Positions 46,940 through 56,183 of a stretch of DNA of 64,000 nt are shown in pieces. Origin of the DNA: Dyella jiangningensis. GTDB lineage: Bacteria; Pseudomonadota; Gammaproteobacteria; Xanthomonadales; Rhodanobacteraceae. Below the pieces are notes generated by a model that saw nothing but the letters and a program-made list of their open reading frames with translations, was not told the origin of the DNA and did not search any database. The position numbers and the translations under genes are program-made. The DNA lies in contig NZ_NFZS01000003.1 in NCBI RefSeq assembly GCF_003264855.1, forward strand, positions 124,001 through 188,000. The letters are read 5' to 3'. Position 1 is the stretch's first letter; each line of letters starts with the position of its first letter.

Positions 46940-47868
46940 CGCTGGCTCCCGCGCCAGAAACGCCAGCGGTGCCACGGCCGATGCAGCCATCGTTCGCCAC
47001 TGGCGAAACTCAACTGCAGGGGTTGTTTCAACGCCAGTGCCTGGATGAGCGGCCACCACTGCGTGGCGATCTCGTCGACCGGCAAGTCCTGCAGATCCAC
47101 CAGCCAGCCAGCCGAAGATGATTCGACGGCTTTCGGTGTCCGTTCGATGACGGCGACGCCGGCACGCCTGGCCAGCGCGCCGAGCAGCACGTCGTCGCCG
47201 ATCACGCCCTTCAGCGTGGTGCGTACCCGGTTCGGCAGCGTGCCGCCGCCCCAGAGCCACAGGCTGTTGATCGGCGGCAGACCGAGTGCGCGACGCTCCG
47301 CGTTGCGGGGATGCTGGTGCAATACCACCTGCACCTCGTTGAGCAATACGCGCCAGCGGCGACCGTCCGCACCATCTGGCAGATGCTCGTAGAGGTCTTC
47401 GCCCAGCGCCTGCTCCGGTGCGGCGAGCGTCGGCGTCGGTGCGCCGGGGGGTAAACGCACGTGCCAATGATCGGGTGAGGACACTTCAAGGATCATCCCG
47501 GCATCGCCGAACACCGGCTTCAGCGGCTTGGCGAACGCCTGCGCTTCGTCCATGTCCAGTTGCATCTGGCCGCAGGCAAGCAATCGCGCACCGTTGAGGT
47601 CGGGCTGCACCCAGGCTGGGTCGGCGCACAACCAGCTCGCGCCGTCGGTATCGCCGGCGATCAGCTCGCGCGTGAGGGCGCCGGCAGGCAGGCCGCCCGG
47701 CACACTGAAATACGCGGCCAGCCCCGCGAGATATCCCTTGGCGCCCGGCGCAAGCGCATCCGCCTTGCGCAGCAGGGTTCGCAACGGATGCGCGGGGTCG
47801 AAACGCGCGAGGTCCGGCAGCCAGATCTCCAGCGGCGCAGCAGGCGATGCATCCATGGTCCGACTCAT
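46936..47868 (-). CDS. rpfE: RpfE-type regulatory/phosphoglycerate mutase-like protein
   Basis: 310 residues from ATG 47868 (MSRTMDASPAAPLEIWLPDLARF). LPDGADGRRWRVLLNEVQ followed by LGLPPINSLWLWGGGTLP is the hallmark of the RpfE group named from the Xanthomonas rpf region, where rpfE also adjoins recJ. The molecular role is not established; some members are described as apoenzyme-like phosphoglycerate mutase relatives. ATGA overlaps at both ends join it to the ABC-F gene and recJ. The symbol is given by family resemblance. No rpfF, rpfC or rpfG gene is in the window. Confidence 0.75.
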   Translation of the reverse strand: MSRTMDASPAAPLEIWLPDLARFDPAHPLRTLLRKADALAPGAKGYLAGLAAYFSVPGGLPAGALTRELIAGDTDGASWLCADPAWVQPDLNGARLLACGQMQLDMDEAQAFAKPLKPVFGDAGMILEVSSPDHWHVRLPPGAPTPTLAAPEQALGEDLYEHLPDGADGRRWRVLLNEVQVVLHQHPRNAERRALGLPPINSLWLWGGGTLPNRVRTTLKGVIGDDVLLGALARRAGVAVIERTPKAVESSSAGWLVDLQDLPVDEIATQWWPLIQALALKQPLQLSFASGERWLHRPWHRWRFWRGSQR

Positions 47869-49832
47869 GCCTCGAGTTGTTCGTACAGTTCCAGCCACTC
47901 GCCTTCCAGGGTTTCCTTCTCCTTGCGCAGCTCCGTCTGGCGCTGGCCCAGGCGCATCATTTCCGCCGTGGGGCCGTTGTAGGTTTCAGGATCGGCCAAT
48001 TTGGCATCGAGCGCGGCGAGTTCGCCTTCGATGCTGGCAACGCGCGTCTCGATCTTCTTCACGCGCTGGCGTGCGGTCTTCTCGTTCTCGCGTTGCGCGG
48101 CGGCGCGGCGGCGGCGTTCCTCCGGCGACTCCTCGCGGACCACCGGTTTTGCGTCCGCCTCTTCCTTGTTCTTGTTCTTCTTGGCTGCTGAACTGCGATT
48201 GCGCAGCCAGCGCGCATAATCGTCAAGATCGCCATCGAACGGCTCCGCCACGCCATCGGCCACGCGCCAGAAGCTGTCGCATACCAGCCCAAGCAGATGG
48301 CGATCATGCGAGACGAGCACCAACGCACCGTCGAACTCCGCCAGCGCGTCGGCCAGCGCTTCGCGCATGTCCAGGTCCAGGTGGTTGGTCGGTTCGTCGA
48401 GCAGCAGCAGGTTCGGCTTGTCCCACGCGATCAGCGCGAGCGCGAGACGCGCGCGTTCGCCACCGGAGAAACCGTCGACCGACTCGAACGCGCGATCGCC
48501 CGCGAAATTCCAGGTGCCGAGGAAATCGCGAATCGCCTGCGCGCCGACACCCGGCGCCTTGTCCTGCAGGTGATCGAACGGCGATGCGCCTTCGCGCAGG
48601 CTCTCGACGGTGTGCTGGGCGAAATAGCCGATCTTCAGGTCCTTGTGTGCCTTGCGCTCACCTGCCAGCGGCGCAAGCTCGCCGACCAGGGTCTTCACCA
48701 GCGTGGATTTACCCGCGCCATTGGGGCCGAGCAGGCCGATGCGCTCACCCGCCTCGAGCCGGAAGCGCACCTGGTGCAGAATCGTGGTGACGCCCTCGCC
48801 TTCCTGCACCGATGCCTCCAATGACGGGGCCACTTCGCGGAACTCGTCGGTGGGCGACGCCGCGCTGTAGCCCGCATCGACTTCTTCGAGCTGCAGCATC
48901 GAATCAGGCAGGCGATCGGGCACGGCGAACTGGAAGCGGAATGGACGATCCGCACGCACGGCTTCAGTGCCCGCGAGCTTTTCCAGTCGCTTCACGCGCG
49001 ACTGCGCCTGCTTGGCCTTGCTCGCCTTCGCCTTGAAGCGATCGACGAACGACTGCAGATGCGCACGCTCGGCCTGCTCGCGCTCGTGCGCGATCTGCTG
49101 CTGGCGCAACTGCTCGGCGCGCTGGCGTTCGAAGGCGCTGTAGTTACCGGTGTAGAGCTTGGCCTTGCCGTCGCTCAAGTGCAGCGTGTGGCTGATCACG
49201 CCGTCGAGGAATTCGCGGTCGTGCGAAATCACCAGCAGCGTGCCCTGGTAGCGGCGCAGCCACTCTTCCAGCCACAGCACGGCATCGAGGTCGAGATGGT
49301 TGGTGGGCTCGTCGAGCAGCAGCAGGTCGGACGGCGCCATCAGCGCGCGCGCCAGGTTCAGTCGAACGCGCCAGCCACCGGAAAACTCCTTTACCGGCGT
49401 GTCGTGGGTATCTGCCGCAAAACCGAGGCCATGCAGCAGGCGGCCGGCGCGCGCACGCGCGTCGTAACCGTGCAGTTCCTCGATGCGGTGATGTGCGCGC
49501 GCCATGGCCTCGGTATCGCCGCGCGCCTGTGCGTCCATTTCGTCGCGCAGCGCGGCGGCGAGTTCTTCATCGCCGCCCATCACGTATTCGATGGCCGGGT
49601 CCGGCAGGGCCGGCGTTTCCTGGGCCACCGAGGCCATGCGCAGCTTGGCCGGAAGGTCCAGGTCGCCGGCATCGGCCTCGACCTTGCCCTGCAACGCGGC
49701 AAACAGGCTGGACTTGCCGCAACCGTTGCGGCCGATCACGCCCAGCCTCCAACCGCTCTGGATCACCAGGTCGATGTCGGAGAGCAGGAGGCGGCTGCCG
49801 CGGCGCAGGGCGAAATGACGAAAGGCGATCAT
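47865..49832 (-). CDS. ABC-F ATPase (YheS/Uup-like)
   Basis: 655 residues, soluble, two ABC domains and no membrane segment, so a ribosome-associated ABC-F factor. Domain 1: GRNGCGKSS, FSGGWRVRLNLARAL, LLLDEPTNHLDL; domain 2: GPNGAGKST, FSGGERARLALAL, LLLDEPTNHLDL. The inter-domain linker is basic and Gln/Lys-rich (LRQQQIAHEREQAERAHL). At about residues 318-345 there is extra sequence (AASPTDEFREVAPSLEASVQ) in the first strand of domain 2. A C-terminal coiled coil follows. Nearest named relative is YheS. First gene of the operon with rpfE and recJ. Confidence 0.93.
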   Translation of the reverse strand: MIAFRHFALRRGSRLLLSDIDLVIQSGWRLGVIGRNGCGKSSLFAALQGKVEADAGDLDLPAKLRMASVAQETPALPDPAIEYVMGGDEELAAALRDEMDAQARGDTEAMARAHHRIEELHGYDARARAGRLLHGLGFAADTHDTPVKEFSGGWRVRLNLARALMAPSDLLLLDEPTNHLDLDAVLWLEEWLRRYQGTLLVISHDREFLDGVISHTLHLSDGKAKLYTGNYSAFERQRAEQLRQQQIAHEREQAERAHLQSFVDRFKAKASKAKQAQSRVKRLEKLAGTEAVRADRPFRFQFAVPDRLPDSMLQLEEVDAGYSAASPTDEFREVAPSLEASVQEGEGVTTILHQVRFRLEAGERIGLLGPNGAGKSTLVKTLVGELAPLAGERKAHKDLKIGYFAQHTVESLREGASPFDHLQDKAPGVGAQAIRDFLGTWNFAGDRAFESVDGFSGGERARLALALIAWDKPNLLLLDEPTNHLDLDMREALADALAEFDGALVLVSHDRHLLGLVCDSFWRVADGVAEPFDGDLDDYARWLRNRSSAAKKNKNKEEADAKPVVREESPEERRRRAAAQRENEKTARQRVKKIETRVASIEGELAALDAKLADPETYNGPTAEMMRLGQRQTELRKEKETLEGEWLELYEQLEA

Positions 49833-50004
49833 AGAAAGAGCTTATCCGGACCGGGCGTCAGGCCGCCCGCAGCCGCCCATGATAGCGAGCCCCGCCCGGC
49901 GAATGCCCACCCCATCGCATTCGCGGCAGATTCACATGGATTGCCCCCGGCAGTTCTGCTACAACAGCGCGGCAACGCCACGCGCGGAGAGGGGACCCGT
50001 GAAC

Positions 50005-50349
50005 ATGTACGGCATCAACAAGTTCGGCATCAGTCTGTCCATGGTCGTGCTGCTGGCCGCGGCCGCCGTGAGCACGCCGGTGCGCGCCGACAACCTGCTC
50101 GTCAACCGCGTGCAGCAGGAACAGGGCATGGACCTGCCCACGCGCGGCATGAGCATGGACCAGGTCGAAAAGAAATACGGCGCCCCGCAGCGCAAGCTCA
50201 GCCCGCGCGGCGGCGACAGTGCCAAGCACCCGACGATCAACCGCTGGGACTACTCCAATTTCATCGTGTACTTCGAAAAGAGCCACGTGATCCACGCCGT
50301 GCTCAACACGCCAGCGGGCAACAACACCAATCCCGCCTCGGTCAACTAA
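50005..50349 (+). CDS. Secreted BamE/SmpA-like small protein
   Basis: 114 residues from ATG 50005; GTG at 49999 with GAGAGGGG just before it is an equally good start. Signal peptide FGISLSMVVLLAAAAVSTPVRA. The mature domain RGMSMDQVEKKYGAPQRKL has the BamE-like pattern (Met-x-x-Val-x-x-x-x-Gly-x-P), followed by HPTINRWDYSNFIVYFEKSHVIHAV, three strands. No lipobox, so it is soluble in the periplasm. Function unknown. Divergent from the ABC-F operon. Confidence 0.75.
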   Translation: MYGINKFGISLSMVVLLAAAAVSTPVRADNLLVNRVQQEQGMDLPTRGMSMDQVEKKYGAPQRKLSPRGGDSAKHPTINRWDYSNFIVYFEKSHVIHAVLNTPAGNNTNPASVN

Positions 50350-50502
50350 CGAATCGAAACACATCTCCTGCAGCGCGGCCCGTGGCGACACGGGCCGCGT
50401 TTTCGTTTCCGTGCCTTCCACACGGCATCGTTTACAATGCGCGCCTCTCGCAGCCTGCCGCCCCGCAAGCGCTGCCCTCCCCTTGCAAGAGACTCGCTCA
50501 CG

Positions 50503-51537
50503 ATGACCGACCATAACCTGCGCCTGCCGGCGGAATGGGAGCCGCAATCGGCCGTACTGATCGCCTGGCCGCACGCCGATACCGATTGGGCCGACCGCCT
50601 AGCCGACGTGGAGACCACCTACGTGGCCCTGGCCGCGGCAGTTACCCGTTTCCAGCCACTGATCATCGTGGTGGCGAGCAACGAGCTGCGCCTGCGCGCG
50701 CAGGCCCTGCTGACTGGCGAAGGCGTGGACCTGTCCAAGATCCGCTTCGTCGAGCTGCCCTACGACGACACCTGGCTGCGCGACTCGGGCCCGATCACCC
50801 TCAAGACCGACGACGGCCACTTCCAGCTCACCGATTTCCGCTTCACCGGCTGGGGCGGCAAGTTCGGCGCCGAGCAGGACGATGCGCTGGTCGCCGGCCT
50901 GGTGGGCGAAGGCGTGTTCGGCAAGGCCGCGCACAAGCGCGTCGACTGGGCGTTGGAAGGCGGCGGCATCGAAAGCGATGGCGTAGGCACCGTGCTGACC
51001 ACCTGGCGTTGCCTTACGCAGCGCCACCCGGAACAGTCGCGCGAGGCCATGAGCGCCATCCTCAGCGACAGCCTGCACGCCCAGCGCGTGCTGTGGCTGG
51101 ATTACGGCTATCTCGAAGGCGACGATACCGACGCGCATATCGATACGCTGGCCCGCTTCGCGCCGGGTGATCGCATCGTCTACCAGGCCTGTGACGACAA
51201 GGACGACCCGCACTACGACGAGCTGCGCCGCATGGGCGAGGAACTGGCTGCGCTGCGCACGCCGGATGGCCGTCCATACCAGCTTTATCCGCTGCCGTGG
51301 GCCAAGCCGATCCTCGACGAAGGCCGCCGTCTCGCCGCGTCCTACGCGAATTACCTGATCGTGAACGGCGCCGTGCTCGTGCCCGCCTATGGCGATACCG
51401 CCGACGACGAAGCCGCGCGCATCATCGCCGAGGCCCATCCCGGCCGCGAGGTCGTGCAGGTGCCCTGCCGGCCGCTGATCTGGCAGAACGGCAGCCTGCA
51501 CTGCATCACCATGCAACTGCCCGCCGGGATCGTCTGA
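50503..51537 (+). CDS. aguA: Agmatine deiminase
   Basis: Converts agmatine to N-carbamoylputrescine and ammonia. 344 residues from ATG 50503 (MTDHNLRLPAEWEPQSAVLI). Guanidine-modifying fold with WPHADTDW, DDTWLRDSGP, ALEGGGIESDGVG, GDDTDAHIDTLARF and the catalytic Cys 334 in NGSLHCITMQLP. AguB follows 136 bases later, completing the two-step route from agmatine to putrescine. Twenty-two codons are open upstream but precede the ribosome site. Confidence 0.95.
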   Translation: MTDHNLRLPAEWEPQSAVLIAWPHADTDWADRLADVETTYVALAAAVTRFQPLIIVVASNELRLRAQALLTGEGVDLSKIRFVELPYDDTWLRDSGPITLKTDDGHFQLTDFRFTGWGGKFGAEQDDALVAGLVGEGVFGKAAHKRVDWALEGGGIESDGVGTVLTTWRCLTQRHPEQSREAMSAILSDSLHAQRVLWLDYGYLEGDDTDAHIDTLARFAPGDRIVYQACDDKDDPHYDELRRMGEELAALRTPDGRPYQLYPLPWAKPILDEGRRLAASYANYLIVNGAVLVPAYGDTADDEAARIIAEAHPGREVVQVPCRPLIWQNGSLHCITMQLPAGIV

Positions 51538-51673
51538 AGCGGCAACGCGCTGGAAACAGGCACGCGACACCCTATATAGCTGTTTCGGCCGCCCGTCCCT
51601 GCACGGGCCGGCGCGCCGTATCCATTAGACTTGGCGGCCAGCCTTCACCGGCAGCCCCACCGAGAAGACGCCG

Positions 51674-52564
51674 ATGACCCGCAAGACCCTCAAAGTCGCC
51701 CTGCTGCAGGAAACCGACCGCGGCAGCCGCGACGCCAACCTCGACGCCATCGAAGCCGGCCTGCGCGAAGCCGCGGCCAAGGGCGCGGAGCTCGTGCTGC
51801 TGCAGGAACTGCACAACGGCCCGTACTTCTGCCAGCACGAGTCGGTGGACGAGTTCGACCTGGCCGAGACCATCCCGGGTCCCAGCACCGAGCGCATCGG
51901 TCGGCTCGCGCATGACCTGAAGCTGGTGGTGGTCGCCTCGATCTTCGAGAAGCGCGCCACCGGCCTGTACCACAACACCGCGGTGGTGTTCGATCGTTCG
52001 GCCGTCATCGCCGGCAAGTACCGCAAGATGCACATCCCCGACGATCCGGCGTTCTATGAGAAGTTCTACTTCACGCCGGGCGACCTGGGCTTCGACCCGA
52101 TCGACACTTCCGTGGGCCGCCTGGGCGTGCTGGTGTGCTGGGACCAGTGGTATCCGGAAGCCGCGCGCCTGATGGCGCTGGCCGGCGCCGAGCTGCTGCT
52201 TTATCCCACCGCCATCGGCTGGGATCCGAAGGACGAACAGGCCGAGAAAGATCGCCAGCGCGAAGCCTGGGTCACCGTGCAACGCGGTCACGCCGTGGCC
52301 AACGGCCTGCCTCTGCTTTCGTGCAACCGCACGGGCTACGAGGCCGACAAGGCCGGCGTGGGCAATGGCATCCAGTTCTGGGGCACCAGCTTCGTGGCCG
52401 GTCCGCAGGGTGAATTCCTGGCGCAGGCAGGCACCGACCAGCGCGAATTGCTCGTGGTCGATGTCGACATGGCGCGCAGCGAGCATGTGCGCCGTATCTG
52501 GCCGTTCCTGCGTGATCGCCGCATCGACGCCTATGGCGACCTGCTCAAGCGCTTCCGCGATTGA
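51674..52564 (+). CDS. aguB: N-carbamoylputrescine amidase
   Basis: Hydrolyses N-carbamoylputrescine to putrescine, CO2 and ammonia, the step after AguA. 296 residues, nitrilase fold: Glu 45 in LLQELHNGPYFCQ, Lys 118 in YRKMHIPDDP, Cys 155 in LVCWDQWYPEA, and YPTAIGWDP, GIQFWGTSFVAGP as family marks. The gap to aguA (136 bases) has no terminator, so an aguA-aguB operon is likely. Confidence 0.95.
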   Translation: MTRKTLKVALLQETDRGSRDANLDAIEAGLREAAAKGAELVLLQELHNGPYFCQHESVDEFDLAETIPGPSTERIGRLAHDLKLVVVASIFEKRATGLYHNTAVVFDRSAVIAGKYRKMHIPDDPAFYEKFYFTPGDLGFDPIDTSVGRLGVLVCWDQWYPEAARLMALAGAELLLYPTAIGWDPKDEQAEKDRQREAWVTVQRGHAVANGLPLLSCNRTGYEADKAGVGNGIQFWGTSFVAGPQGEFLAQAGTDQRELLVVDVDMARSEHVRRIWPFLRDRRIDAYGDLLKRFRD

Positions 52565-52645
52565 TGAACCCGCATCCGGACGCCGGTTGTGCCGCGTCCG
52601 CAGCATCCCCATGCAGGGTATGACCCTGCCACAGCGACGCCAAGC

Positions 52646-53878
52646 ATGAGCCAGACCGACATCGCCGACTCCCTGCCGCCCGTGCTGCGTGATCAGCCCA
52701 TCGAGCGCGTTGTCCGCGACGGCGTGGAATACGTCGTGCTCGGCACGGCCCACGTGTCGCGCACCAGCGTGGAAGCGGTGGAAGCCCTGCTCGCACATGA
52801 GCATTTCGACGCGGTGGCGGTGGAGCTGTGCGACAGCCGTGCCCAGGGCATGCGCGACCCCGATGCGTTCAAGCAGATGGATCTGTTCCAGGTGATCCGC
52901 CAGGGCAAGGCCGGCATGGTGGCCGCCAGCCTCGTGCTGTCTTCGTTCCAGAAGCGCCTCGCGGAGCAATACGGCATCCAGCCCGGCGCCGAAATGAAGG
53001 CCGGCATGGACGGCGCCGACCAGCGTGGCCTGCCCGTGTGGCTGGTCGATCGCGAAGTGGGCATCACGTTGCGCCGTGCCTGGCACAGCGTCGGTTTCTG
53101 GCAGCGCTTCGGACTGATGGGCGGCCTGATCGCCAGCGTGTTCGAGCGCCAGGACATCGCGGAAACCGAAATCGAAAAGCTCAAGCAAGGCGACATGCTG
53201 GAGAGCGCCTTCAGCGAATTCGCCACGCAATCGGCACCGTTGTACCGCAGCCTGATCGCCGAGCGCGACATCTACATGGCCGCCCGCCTGCGCGAGCAGG
53301 CCGCGCAATCGGGCTACTGCGAAGGCCGGCGCGTGCTGGTGGTGATTGGTGCAGGGCACCTCAAGGGCCTGTGCGAACAACTACGCACGCAGCAGGGCGA
53401 TCCGTCCGTCGAGGCATCCACGCTCGCCGCCGCGCCGCCCAAGGCACGCTGGCCGAAATGGGTGGCGATCGGACTGGTGCTCGCGGTGTTCGCGGCGATC
53501 GCCTTCGCCTTCCATCGCAACACGTCGCTGGGTGCAGCGGCCCTGCGCGACTGGGTCGTCTACACCGGCGGCTTTTCGCTGTTGGGCGCCATCATTGCGG
53601 GCGCGCATCCACTCAGCGCGCTGGCGGCCTTCGTGGCCGGCCCGATCAAGCCGTTCCGTCCCGGCATTCCTTCCGGCGGCATTAGCGCCATGACGGAAGC
53701 CTGGATACGGCGCCCGCGTGTGGCCGACTTCGACACGCTGCGTGACGACATCGGCCAGTGGCGCGGCTGGTGGCGCAATCGCGTCGCGCGCACCCTGCTC
53801 AACTTCTTCCTGGTGAGTCTGGGCACGATCATCGGCGAGTACACCGCCGGGATTCATATCTTCAAGAGCTTGTTCTAG
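52646..53878 (+). CDS. TraB/PrgY-family membrane protein
   Basis: 410 residues from ATG 52646. The soluble N-terminal TraB domain has YVVLGTAHVSRTSVE (33-38 core), AVAVELCDSR and, before the membrane part, VLVVIGAGHLKGL; these GTAHVS and GAGHLKG motifs, with conserved His and Glu, mark the TraB/Tiki superfamily of putative metalloproteases. Three or four membrane helices follow from about residue 268. PrgY of enterococci limits peptide pheromone; the role in proteobacteria is unknown. It starts 81 bases after aguB. Confidence 0.9.
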   Translation: MSQTDIADSLPPVLRDQPIERVVRDGVEYVVLGTAHVSRTSVEAVEALLAHEHFDAVAVELCDSRAQGMRDPDAFKQMDLFQVIRQGKAGMVAASLVLSSFQKRLAEQYGIQPGAEMKAGMDGADQRGLPVWLVDREVGITLRRAWHSVGFWQRFGLMGGLIASVFERQDIAETEIEKLKQGDMLESAFSEFATQSAPLYRSLIAERDIYMAARLREQAAQSGYCEGRRVLVVIGAGHLKGLCEQLRTQQGDPSVEASTLAAAPPKARWPKWVAIGLVLAVFAAIAFAFHRNTSLGAAALRDWVVYTGGFSLLGAIIAGAHPLSALAAFVAGPIKPFRPGIPSGGISAMTEAWIRRPRVADFDTLRDDIGQWRGWWRNRVARTLLNFFLVSLGTIIGEYTAGIHIFKSLF

Positions 53879-53924
53879 CGCTTCGCAAAGGCGCAGCACC
53901 TGCCGCCGACCAAAACGTCCATTC

Positions 53925-54073
53925 GTCATTCCGGCGCAGGCCGGAATCCAGTTTCAGTATGCATCGGTTTTCGCGAACAGCTCCCCGGCGCTCTCGCGTC
54001 AGCCAGGCACTGTGGCAACTGCATGACCAGCCTTTGGCTGTTGTAAACCGCTTCCGGCCTGCGCCGGAATGAC
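53925..54073. mobile_element. MITE-like element with terminal inverted repeats (copy 2)
   Basis: Begins GTCATTCCGGCGCAGGCCGG and ends CCGGCCTGCGCCGGAATGAC, exact inverted complements 149 bp apart. The interior has GCATGACCAGCCTTTGGCTG then TTGTAAACCGC, matching copy 1 at 13998-14122. Its arms may also act as terminator for the convergent TraB and GH18 genes. Confidence 0.75.
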
Positions 54074-54082
54074 GGCAAAAGA

Positions 54083-55243
54083 TCAGTGCATCCGCAACGA
54101 CTGGTCCAACACGTCGAGCAACGCTTCGTTGCGATCGAGGCTCTGCTCCCAATACATGACGCCGCCCAATCCCTTCGCCTTGACGAAGGCCGCCTTGGCG
54201 CGAAGCGACTCCGGGTCTTCGTAGCTCACGAAGGTCCGCGTGGCCGCGTTCCACAGATAGGGCGCCTGCGCCTGCGCATCCCAGTGACGCACGTAGCCGT
54301 TCTTGTCGATGTAACTGGCCACCAGTTCGCGCCATGACGGGGCACCCACGTACTTGGCGTACTTCTGCTGCAGGCCGTCGTGTGCCGGATCGACGCCGGT
54401 AAAGGCGCGGCCGTAGAACGCCACGCCGAGATTGAGCTTCTTCGCCGGCACGCCCGCCGCAAGGAACTGCGCCACGGCCTTGTCGCCCGCGCGATCGTCG
54501 GCCGGCGCCAAGGCGGAAAGATGCAGACCGGCATGATGGCCCGTCGTCGGCGTCAGGCTTTGATGGAAGTCGTAGGTCATCAGGTTGAACCAGTCGAGCG
54601 AACGCGAGGCGCGTTCCAGCTCGATGCCCGCGACAAACTCGCTGTCCGCCGCGGCGATGGTCAACAGGTAGTGGCGGCCGCCGTGTTTCGCACCGAACTG
54701 GTCGAGACGCGCGCGCAGCGTTTCCAGCAGCAGGCTGAAATGGCGCCTGTCCTCCGGGCGATGGCTGATGCCCGGGCCTGGCAACGTGGGGTATTCCCAA
54801 TCGAGATCGACGCCATCGACATCGTGCCTCTCCACCAGCGCCACCACGCTGTCGGCCATGTGCTGGCGCGAGGCATCGGTGAGCGCGGCTTCGGAAAAAT
54901 AATCCGCGCCCCAGCCACCGATGGAAACGATCACCTTGAGGTTGGGATTGACCTTGCGCAGCGCGACGAACGCAGCCAGCGTCTTGTCCGCCACCGGGCT
55001 CGGGAACACCACGTTGCTCTCGGGATCGAGCTTGGCGAAGGCGTAGTTGATGACATCGAGCTTCTGTGCATTCACCGGCGGCAGGGGCGATGCATCCACG
55101 ACGTAACCCACGATGCGGTAGCCGGCCGCGGGCGTCGCCGCCATGGCGGACATGGCGGACCACGCAAGCGCCATCGCGAGGCATCGCATCACCACGATCT
55201 TCCACCCGCGCCTGCCTGCGCGCACAGCCGGCCTGTTCGTCAT
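54083..55243 (-). CDS. Exported GH18 glycoside hydrolase (chitinase-like)
   Basis: 386 residues from ATG 55243; N-terminal basic segment then CLAMALAWSAMSAMA as signal peptide (ATG at 55189 is an alternative start). The GH18 barrel has VIVSIGGWGADYF, the catalytic DVDGVDLDWEYP (Asp 146, Asp 148, Glu 150), FNLMTYDFHQSL and GVMYWEQSLDRN. All catalytic residues are present, so it should cleave chitin, chito-oligosaccharides or related GlcNAc glycans outside the cytoplasm. No carbohydrate-binding domain. The frame extends to 55363 but without a signal-like start. Confidence 0.92.
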   Translation of the reverse strand: MTNRPAVRAGRRGWKIVVMRCLAMALAWSAMSAMAATPAAGYRIVGYVVDASPLPPVNAQKLDVINYAFAKLDPESNVVFPSPVADKTLAAFVALRKVNPNLKVIVSIGGWGADYFSEAALTDASRQHMADSVVALVERHDVDGVDLDWEYPTLPGPGISHRPEDRRHFSLLLETLRARLDQFGAKHGGRHYLLTIAAADSEFVAGIELERASRSLDWFNLMTYDFHQSLTPTTGHHAGLHLSALAPADDRAGDKAVAQFLAAGVPAKKLNLGVAFYGRAFTGVDPAHDGLQQKYAKYVGAPSWRELVASYIDKNGYVRHWDAQAQAPYLWNAATRTFVSYEDPESLRAKAAFVKAKGLGGVMYWEQSLDRNEALLDVLDQSLRMH

Positions 55244-55421
55244 GCTGGAATTCCCTGGTTGATTGGCGTCGAAGGGAGGGTCAAAGCCCTCGTCCTCGTA
55301 TCGTGCCGCCGCGCACTGATAAGAATCAGTGGCTTGCGACATGTTGTCCCATCGTGAAGGCAACGACTATACTTCCGGGACTTTTCACCATGTACCAGCC
55401 GGAATCGTGGGGACGTTTCTG

Positions 55422-55745
55422 ATGACTCGACTGCAACTGCTTGGCCTGACCGTGGCCGCAGCTATCTTCGCCACTGCCAGCGTGCATGCCGAGGGTGACA
55501 AGGCTGCCGGACGCAAGTTGATCTACACCTGCAACGGCTGCCATGGCGTGCCTGGCTACGCCAACGCCTACCCGAATTATCCCGTGCCGCGCATCGCGGG
55601 CCAGAACGAGCAGTACATCGTCAACGCGCTGCACGAGTACAAGAGTGGCGACCGCAAGCACCCGACGATGATGGCTCAGGCGCAGAGCCTGTCCGACAAG
55701 GACATCGAAGACATCGCCGCCTATCTTTCCAGCCTCGCCAAGTAA
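55422..55745 (+). CDS. Small c-type cytochrome
   Basis: 107 residues from ATG 55422, signal peptide QLLGLTVAAAIFATASVHA, one haem site CNGCH (residues 37-41) and a distal Met in the MMAQAQ region. The fold is the short cytochrome c5/c4-half class. It is followed 19 bases later by a paralogue with the same architecture (both have LHEYKSG), so it arose by duplication. Likely periplasmic electron carriers to a terminal oxidase or peroxidase. Confidence 0.9.
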   Translation: MTRLQLLGLTVAAAIFATASVHAEGDKAAGRKLIYTCNGCHGVPGYANAYPNYPVPRIAGQNEQYIVNALHEYKSGDRKHPTMMAQAQSLSDKDIEDIAAYLSSLAK

Positions 55746-55764
55746 GCCAAGGACACTGATCCGC

Positions 55765-56118
55765 ATGAAACGTGCACTGACCCTGCTTTCATTCGGCGCC
55801 GTCCTGGCGTTCGCCTCCACCCAGATCTTCGCTGCCGGCAACATCGAGAACGGCAAGCAGAAGGCCGCCACGTGCTTTGCCTGCCACGGCGCCGACGGCA
55901 ATGCGGTCGACCCGCAGTATCCGCGCCTGGCCGGCCAGTACAACATGTACATCCAGCAGGCACTGCACGAGTACAAGAGCGGCCAGCGCGGCAACGCCAT
56001 CATGAAGGGCTTTGTCGCCACGCTGTCCGACCAGGACATCGAGGATGTCGCCGCGTACTTCTCCAGCCTGCCGACCAAGCTGGACACGGTGAAGGGCCAC
56101 ATCCAGGGCGACAAGTAA
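55765..56118 (+). CDS. Small c-type cytochrome, paralogue of the preceding gene
   Basis: 117 residues with signal peptide LTLLSFGAVLAFASTQIFA and haem site CFACH at 37-41. AVDPQYPRLAGQYNMYIQQA and LHEYKSGQRGNAIMKG match the previous protein. The two together resemble a cytochrome c4 split in two single-haem chains. Same operon; a strong terminator follows. Confidence 0.92.
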   Translation: MKRALTLLSFGAVLAFASTQIFAAGNIENGKQKAATCFACHGADGNAVDPQYPRLAGQYNMYIQQALHEYKSGQRGNAIMKGFVATLSDQDIEDVAAYFSSLPTKLDTVKGHIQGDK

Positions 56119-56137
56119 GCGCCACGCGACACGCGAG

Positions 56138-56166
56138 AAAAGGCCCGCTTGATGCGGGCCTTTTTT
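56138..56166 (+). terminator. Rho-independent terminator of the cytochrome operon
   Basis: AAGGCCCGC (56140-56148), loop TTGAT, GCGGGCCTT (56154-56162), then T-run to 56166. Confidence 0.94.
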
Positions 56167-56183
56167 ATGGACCGCAGTCGAGC

